64,000 nucleotides of DNA, taken from contig NZ_NWSV01000002.1 in assembly GCF_002531935.1 (NCBI RefSeq), positions 1-64,000 of the forward strand, written 5' to 3'. The position numbers and the translations under genes are program-made. Origin of the DNA: Rhizobium chutanense (GTDB lineage Bacteria > Pseudomonadota > Alphaproteobacteria > Rhizobiales > Rhizobiaceae). A model generated the notes under the pieces. That model did no database searches. It was not told the origin of the DNA and worked only from the letters and a program-made list of their open reading frames with translations. Shown piece by piece: positions 60,255 through 64,000 of the stretch. Position 1 is the stretch's first letter; every line of letters starts with the position of its first letter.

Positions 60255-62279
60255 TTGCTCAACAACGACTTGCGCGTGTCTGGCAAGGCAGGCGAGCACG
60301 ATAGACGCGATGGCCATGCGCCAGGAAATCGCTTTCTCGGCCGCGTCGTCGCATGCAGCGGATCGCGGGCGACGATCGCTGCCGTCGCCGAACAGGGCGG
60401 CACCGATCTCACCGAACTCTGGTCCGTCGGCCGGCTGATTTCGATCAGCGTCGGCCGTAACCGTGTCGTCGCCCTCGTCTACTCGATGAATACCGGCAGC
60501 CATGCCTGGGGCGAAGGCGAGGACAATTATTTCAAGATCGAGACCGAGCTTCTCGGCGAAGTCCGCGTCGACGAGGACGGGCGCGAGGAATTCTCGACCG
60601 GCATCTCGCGTTATCCCTATCTCGGCGCCATCGCCCACCGCATCCGCTCCGCCGACCTGATGCGAATCTATGATGCCGGAGAGGGCACGACGGCCGTCAT
60701 CGGCAAGCTGACGCAGGACGAAAGCATCGACGCGGCGATCCACATCCCCTCGATGCTCTCCAAGCACTTCGCCGTCGTCGGCTCCACCGGCGTTGGCAAA
60801 TCGACGGCCGTGTCGCTGCTGTTGCACAAGGCGATCGCGGCAGATCCAAAACTGCGGGTGCTGATCCTCGATCCGCACAACGAATTCGCCGCCGCCTTTC
60901 CCAACCACGCCGTCACCATCGACACCGATACACTCGACCTGCCCTTCTGGCTGATGCGGCTGGAAGAATTTGCCGAGGTCGTGTTTCGCGGCCGCCCGCC
61001 AGTGCCGGACGAACTCGACATGCTGCGCGACATCATGCCTGAGGCCAAACGTGCCTTCCGCGGCAGCGACAATTCGCTGGTGCGCCGCACGACGGAAAAG
61101 AGCTCGATCACTGCCGATACGCCGGTTCCCTACCGCATGGCCGATCTGCTGGCGCTGATCGACGAACGCATCGGCCGCCTGGAAGGCCGCCAGGAGAAAC
61201 CCTTCCTGCGCTCGCTGAAGATGCGCCTCATCGCCGCGATCAACGATCCGCGCTATCACTTCATGTTCTCCAACAACACGATCAGCGACACGATCACCGA
61301 GACCATCGCGCAGATCTTCCGGGTCCCCGGCGAGAACCGGCCGATCTGCACCTTCCAGCTGGCCGGCATTCCCTCCGAGGTGGTCAATTCGGTCGCCTCG
61401 GTGCTCTGCCGTATGGCCTTCGAGGTGGCGCTGTGGAGCGAAGGCGCCATTCACATGCTGGTCGTTTGCGAAGAGGCCCACCGCTACATCCCCTCCGACC
61501 CCAGCCTCGGCTTCGTGCCGACGCGCCAGGCGATCGCCCGCATCGCCAAGGAGGGCCGCAAATACGGCGTCTCGCTCGGCATCATCACTCAGCGGCCGGG
61601 CGAACTCGACCAGACGATCCTGTCACAGTGCTCGACGCTCTTTGCCATGCGCCTTGCCAACGACCGCGACCAGGAAATTATCCGTTCGGCCATCCCGAAT
61701 TCGTCGATCTCGACGACGAGCTTCATCTCCTCGATCGGCAACGGCGAGGCGATCGCCTTCGGCGAGGCGATCAGCGTGCCGATGCGCATGCGCTTTTCCC
61801 GCGTCGACGAGACCCTCCTGCCGAAGGCGAGCAACGCCAACAACAAGCACAGCGAGGAGGATCCGGATAGCGTCGATCTGCGCAAGATCGTCACCCGCAT
61901 GCGGGCGGTAACCGTCGGACCCGACATTTCGAATTTCCAGCAGAGCCTGGCCGCATCGGTGGTGGGCTTCGACGGGGCTGATGATGCCGAAGAAGATCTC
62001 GGCGACAAGCCCTATGCCCCGCCTGCGCCATCTGCTGCGCCGCTCGAATCCTACCGGCGCGAATTGCTGCCGCAGGCGCCGCGCCTCGACCCGGCCACAT
62101 CACCCTCGATCGACCCGCGGCTTGATGCGCTGCGCCGCGAGATGCGCCGCGAAGAGCCGGTCTTTCCGCGGCCGGCACCGCCGGCCGACCAGCCGGCGAT
62201 CACGCGCCGCGAACCCGGCACGTCGCTGCGCGAAAGCATCCTGAAGAAACCGCTGAGCAGCCTCTACAACAAGGATTGA
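60255..62279 (+). CDS. HerA-like ATPase (DUF87)
   Basis: A 674-residue ATPase of the HerA/FtsK superfamily. An N-terminal HerA barrel-like domain (LWSVGRLISISVGRNRVVALV) precedes Walker A GSTGVGKST at about 176-184; Walker B is LVVCEEAHRY near residue 400, followed by IAKEGRKYGVSLGIITQRPGELD. The C-terminal 130 residues are Pro/Arg-rich and poorly conserved. HerA pumps DNA in hexamers, usually with a NurA nuclease, but none is adjacent. No ATG is available; TTG 60255 has GGGAG 8 bases upstream, and TTG 60228 is an alternative. Ends 16 bp inside the convergent aldolase gene. Confidence 0.83.
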   Translation: MLNNDLRVSGKAGEHDRRDGHAPGNRFLGRVVACSGSRATIAAVAEQGGTDLTELWSVGRLISISVGRNRVVALVYSMNTGSHAWGEGEDNYFKIETELLGEVRVDEDGREEFSTGISRYPYLGAIAHRIRSADLMRIYDAGEGTTAVIGKLTQDESIDAAIHIPSMLSKHFAVVGSTGVGKSTAVSLLLHKAIAADPKLRVLILDPHNEFAAAFPNHAVTIDTDTLDLPFWLMRLEEFAEVVFRGRPPVPDELDMLRDIMPEAKRAFRGSDNSLVRRTTEKSSITADTPVPYRMADLLALIDERIGRLEGRQEKPFLRSLKMRLIAAINDPRYHFMFSNNTISDTITETIAQIFRVPGENRPICTFQLAGIPSEVVNSVASVLCRMAFEVALWSEGAIHMLVVCEEAHRYIPSDPSLGFVPTRQAIARIAKEGRKYGVSLGIITQRPGELDQTILSQCSTLFAMRLANDRDQEIIRSAIPNSSISTTSFISSIGNGEAIAFGEAISVPMRMRFSRVDETLLPKASNANNKHSEEDPDSVDLRKIVTRMRAVTVGPDISNFQQSLAASVVGFDGADDAEEDLGDKPYAPPAPSAAPLESYRRELLPQAPRLDPATSPSIDPRLDALRREMRREEPVFPRPAPPADQPAITRREPGTSLRESILKKPLSSLYNKD

Positions 62280-63190
62280 GCCTTCAGCTCGTTTTCCAGC
62301 GCGATCAGAGGCTCGACGGCGTCGAGCACACGCCTCCGGTCCGTCGGCCCTAGCGGCAACAGCGGTCGTGGGAGTTCTGCCTCGATCGGCAGAAGAGGAT
62401 TGACCACCGCATAGACCACGCGAAGACTTCCGAACTCATTGAACGATTTCCAGAGCGGCTGCAGAGCACTATCGAGACGCCGCGTCTCGCCGCCGTCGCC
62501 AGCAATCGCCGCCTTCGTCAGGGCAAGGGCAATGTGCGGCAGCAAGCCGCCGACGACGCTGTACCAGGCGTCGGCGCCGGAAAGCAGCGCTTCGGCCGCG
62601 CCCCAGTCGCCGCTATAGCCGATCGCGAGGTTGGTCTTCTCACGCAATGCCGCCAGTTCTCCCCGCAGATCGCCATCGACAGGCAGCGGCATCTTCACCG
62701 CCCTGATCGTCTCGATATCGGAGAGGCGGTGCAGAAGATCCCGGCTGAAAGTGAAATGCGTCGTGCCGGGATTATTGTAGATGCAAAGCGGCAGCGCCGC
62801 CGCTTTCGTGACCGCAAGGAAATGCTGGTAGGCTTCTTCCTGGGTCAATGGCGTGTAAGACACCGGCGCAAGCAGAAGCGCATCCGCACCGGCGGCCTCG
62901 GCATCCCTGGCAAGATCGACGGCATGGTCCGTCCTGAGAGCCCCGACACCGACGATAATGGGAACACGACCTTTAACGCATTCGACCGCAGCTTGAGCGG
63001 CGCGCCGTCGCTCCGCGCGTGTCAGAAAGGCGTAGATCCCGGTGCTGCCGAGAAGGCCGATGGAAGCGACGCCGGCATCGCACAGCGGTTCCAGCAGACG
63101 GCAGAGAGATTCGGTGTCCACCCGGCCATTCACATCGGCAGGCGTTGGCGGAAAAGCCGAAAGTCCATGAAAGGGAGAAACTGAAGACAT
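62264..63190 (-). CDS. Dihydrodipicolinate synthase-family aldolase
   Basis: A 308-residue TIM-barrel lyase of the DapA/NanA family. The Schiff-base Lys is in TIRAVKMPLP, the Tyr in CIYNNPGTTHF, and the substrate loop is IGLLGSTGIYAFLTRAER. True DapA usually has GTTGE at this place; here it is GSTGI, so the enzyme probably acts on another keto acid, for example a sugar acid or hydroxyproline-derived compound. ATG 63190 has AGGA upstream. It follows a LysE exporter by 20 bp in one operon. Confidence 0.82.
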   Translation of the reverse strand: MSSVSPFHGLSAFPPTPADVNGRVDTESLCRLLEPLCDAGVASIGLLGSTGIYAFLTRAERRRAAQAAVECVKGRVPIIVGVGALRTDHAVDLARDAEAAGADALLLAPVSYTPLTQEEAYQHFLAVTKAAALPLCIYNNPGTTHFTFSRDLLHRLSDIETIRAVKMPLPVDGDLRGELAALREKTNLAIGYSGDWGAAEALLSGADAWYSVVGGLLPHIALALTKAAIAGDGGETRRLDSALQPLWKSFNEFGSLRVVYAVVNPLLPIEAELPRPLLPLGPTDRRRVLDAVEPLIALENELKAQSLL

Positions 63191-63210
63191 GATGCGGTCC
63201 TGAATAGCGG

Positions 63211-63825
63211 TCAATGTGAAAACAGCAGGCGCGATCCGGCGCCGGCGAAGAAGACGGCGAGACCTCCCTCGATCCATCGCCGCGCACGCGCATAGCCGCG
63301 CACCATCGGCGCCGTCGAGAACAGCACGGCATAACCGGCGAAGATCGAAATCCCCAGCAGCACGCAGCCGCCGAACGCCGTGACCGCCATCTCCGGCGAA
63401 GCGCCGGGCTTAAGGCCAAGCGACATGATCGCGACCCAGGCCAGAACCGCTTTCGGATTGCCGAGATGCATCAGAACGCCGCGGCGATACAGCGTGCCGA
63501 CTTTCGCTGGCGGCCTGGCGAACTCACCTGAAGGCCGATCCGGGGCCGCCGCCGAGCGGGCCGCCCTCCAGGCGAGCCAGAGGAGGTAGACCCCACCTGC
63601 GATCTTGAGGATCAGCAGAGCGTGGGAATAACGCACGAGGAGTGTCGAGATGCCGGTGACCGCAATCAGCCCCCAGCATGAGGACATGGTGATCACCCCG
63701 GCAGCAAGCACCAGCGCCGGTCGGCGCCCCTGGCTCATTGCGACATTCATGATGGCCATGTTGCTTGGCCCGGGACTGCCTGCCGCGATTGCATAGGCGA
63801 TGTAGACGACGAGAAGATCCTGCAT
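63211..63825 (-). CDS. LysE-family exporter
   Basis: A 204-residue exporter with about six membrane segments: YIAYAIAAGSPGPSNMAIMNVAMSQG (family signature), VLAAGVITMSSCWGLIAVTGI, ILKIAGGVYLLWLAWRAA and MSLGLKPGASPEMAVTAFGGCVLLG. It would export an amino acid or related compound. ATG 63825 is placed at the start of homology; the frame upstream is polar and not homologous. Operon with the DapA-like enzyme, divergent from the gene at 63921. Confidence 0.84.
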   Translation of the reverse strand: MQDLLVVYIAYAIAAGSPGPSNMAIMNVAMSQGRRPALVLAAGVITMSSCWGLIAVTGISTLLVRYSHALLILKIAGGVYLLWLAWRAARSAAAPDRPSGEFARPPAKVGTLYRRGVLMHLGNPKAVLAWVAIMSLGLKPGASPEMAVTAFGGCVLLGISIFAGYAVLFSTAPMVRGYARARRWIEGGLAVFFAGAGSRLLFSH

Positions 63826-63920
63826 TTGCGGTTTCCGGAAACAATCAATTCGCTTCCTTCTCTTCGAAAACTGGTCCATCATGAAGCTCCATTTTGAGGA
63901 AATATTGTGGACCATTTGCA

Positions 63921-64000
63921 ATGTCCAAGCGGCGCAGCACCATCGAAATCCCCTCGCTCAATGCGATCGATCGAACCGCCAATGTCGGCCGCCAGCTTGC
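63921..64000 (+). CDS. Start of a probable GntR-type regulator (cut by window edge)
   Basis: Only the first 26 codons are visible: SKRRSTIEIPSLNAIDRTA, then NVGRQL. The frame is open to the edge. A short polar N-terminus with IDRTANVGRQL resembles the start of FCD-type GntR regulators just before the helix-turn-helix, and the position, divergent from a LysE/aldolase operon, fits a regulator. The helix-turn-helix itself lies outside the window, so this is tentative. Confidence 0.4.
   Translation, partial: MSKRRSTIEIPSLNAIDRTANVGRQL

Overview
The window reads as a chromosomal segment of an alphaproteobacterium of the Rhizobium group (R. leguminosarum/etli-like). The grounds are high G+C, RIME-like and other palindromic intergenic repeats, a BA14K-type protein, an adenylate cyclase/TPR protein of a kind abundant in rhizobia, and rhizobial-style promoters of the CTTGAA-N16-TTATAT type. 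The genus call is an inference from gene content; no rRNA gene is present to confirm it. There is no prophage, CRISPR array or intact insertion sequence. The genes are mostly short, independently regulated transcription units.

Layout. 0-8 kb: an RcnB-like periplasmic protein, a VOC-family protein, a CorC/CNNM membrane protein, a chromate cluster (rhodanese-ChrB fusion plus ChrA), a strong candidate small RNA near 6.0-6.1 kb, two paralogous four-cysteine secreted proteins around a small membrane protein, and tRNA-Lys(CUU). 8-16 kb: PhzF-like isomerase, a RIME-like repeat, Nudix and EEP hydrolases, a small lipoprotein, and a complete three-gene ferric-type ABC importer. 16-28 kb: aldo/keto reductase, DUF2278/lamin-tail protein, adenylate cyclase-TPR protein, PLP aminotransferase, ilvE, two tandem toxin-antitoxin modules (VapBC, ParDE) running into a methyltransferase, ilvC and a TetR regulator. 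28-46 kb: a glycosyltransferase plus polytopic membrane pair and a series of regulator/target pairs: AraC with a zinc alcohol dehydrogenase, Lrp with an aspartate/glutamate racemase, TetR with an MFS pump, HxlR with qorB. It also holds type II NADH dehydrogenase, pdxJ, a MerR-LuxR hybrid regulator and a RecD-like helicase. 46-54 kb: LysR, an AhpD-like protein, a cupin, an MscS-cNMP channel, an Rrf2 regulator, an ECF sigma/anti-sigma pair with a secreted COG4315-type protein, and a cobalt-type nitrile hydratase operon. 54-64 kb: an SDR-DoxX/DUF2269 pair, a LysE exporter, an aldo/keto reductase, ilvIH with an upstream attenuator, a HerA-like ATPase, a DapA-like aldolase with a LysE exporter, and the start of a probable regulator.

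Working together. ilvIH, ilvC and ilvE supply three steps of branched-chain amino acid synthesis; dihydroxy-acid dehydratase (ilvD) is not in the window. ilvIH is preceded by an 18-codon leader peptide containing Leu-Ile-Val-Val and by mutually exclusive hairpins, so translation-coupled attenuation is likely. Several regulators sit beside perfect or near-perfect DNA dyads that predict their operators: Rrf2 (the same GGATA-N5-TATCC dyad at its own promoter and twice at the AhpD-like gene), Lrp, AraC and both TetR proteins. The most promising unexplained elements are the small RNA at 6011-6110, the Rrf2 circuit, the paralogous four-cysteine proteins and the MerR-LuxR hybrid.
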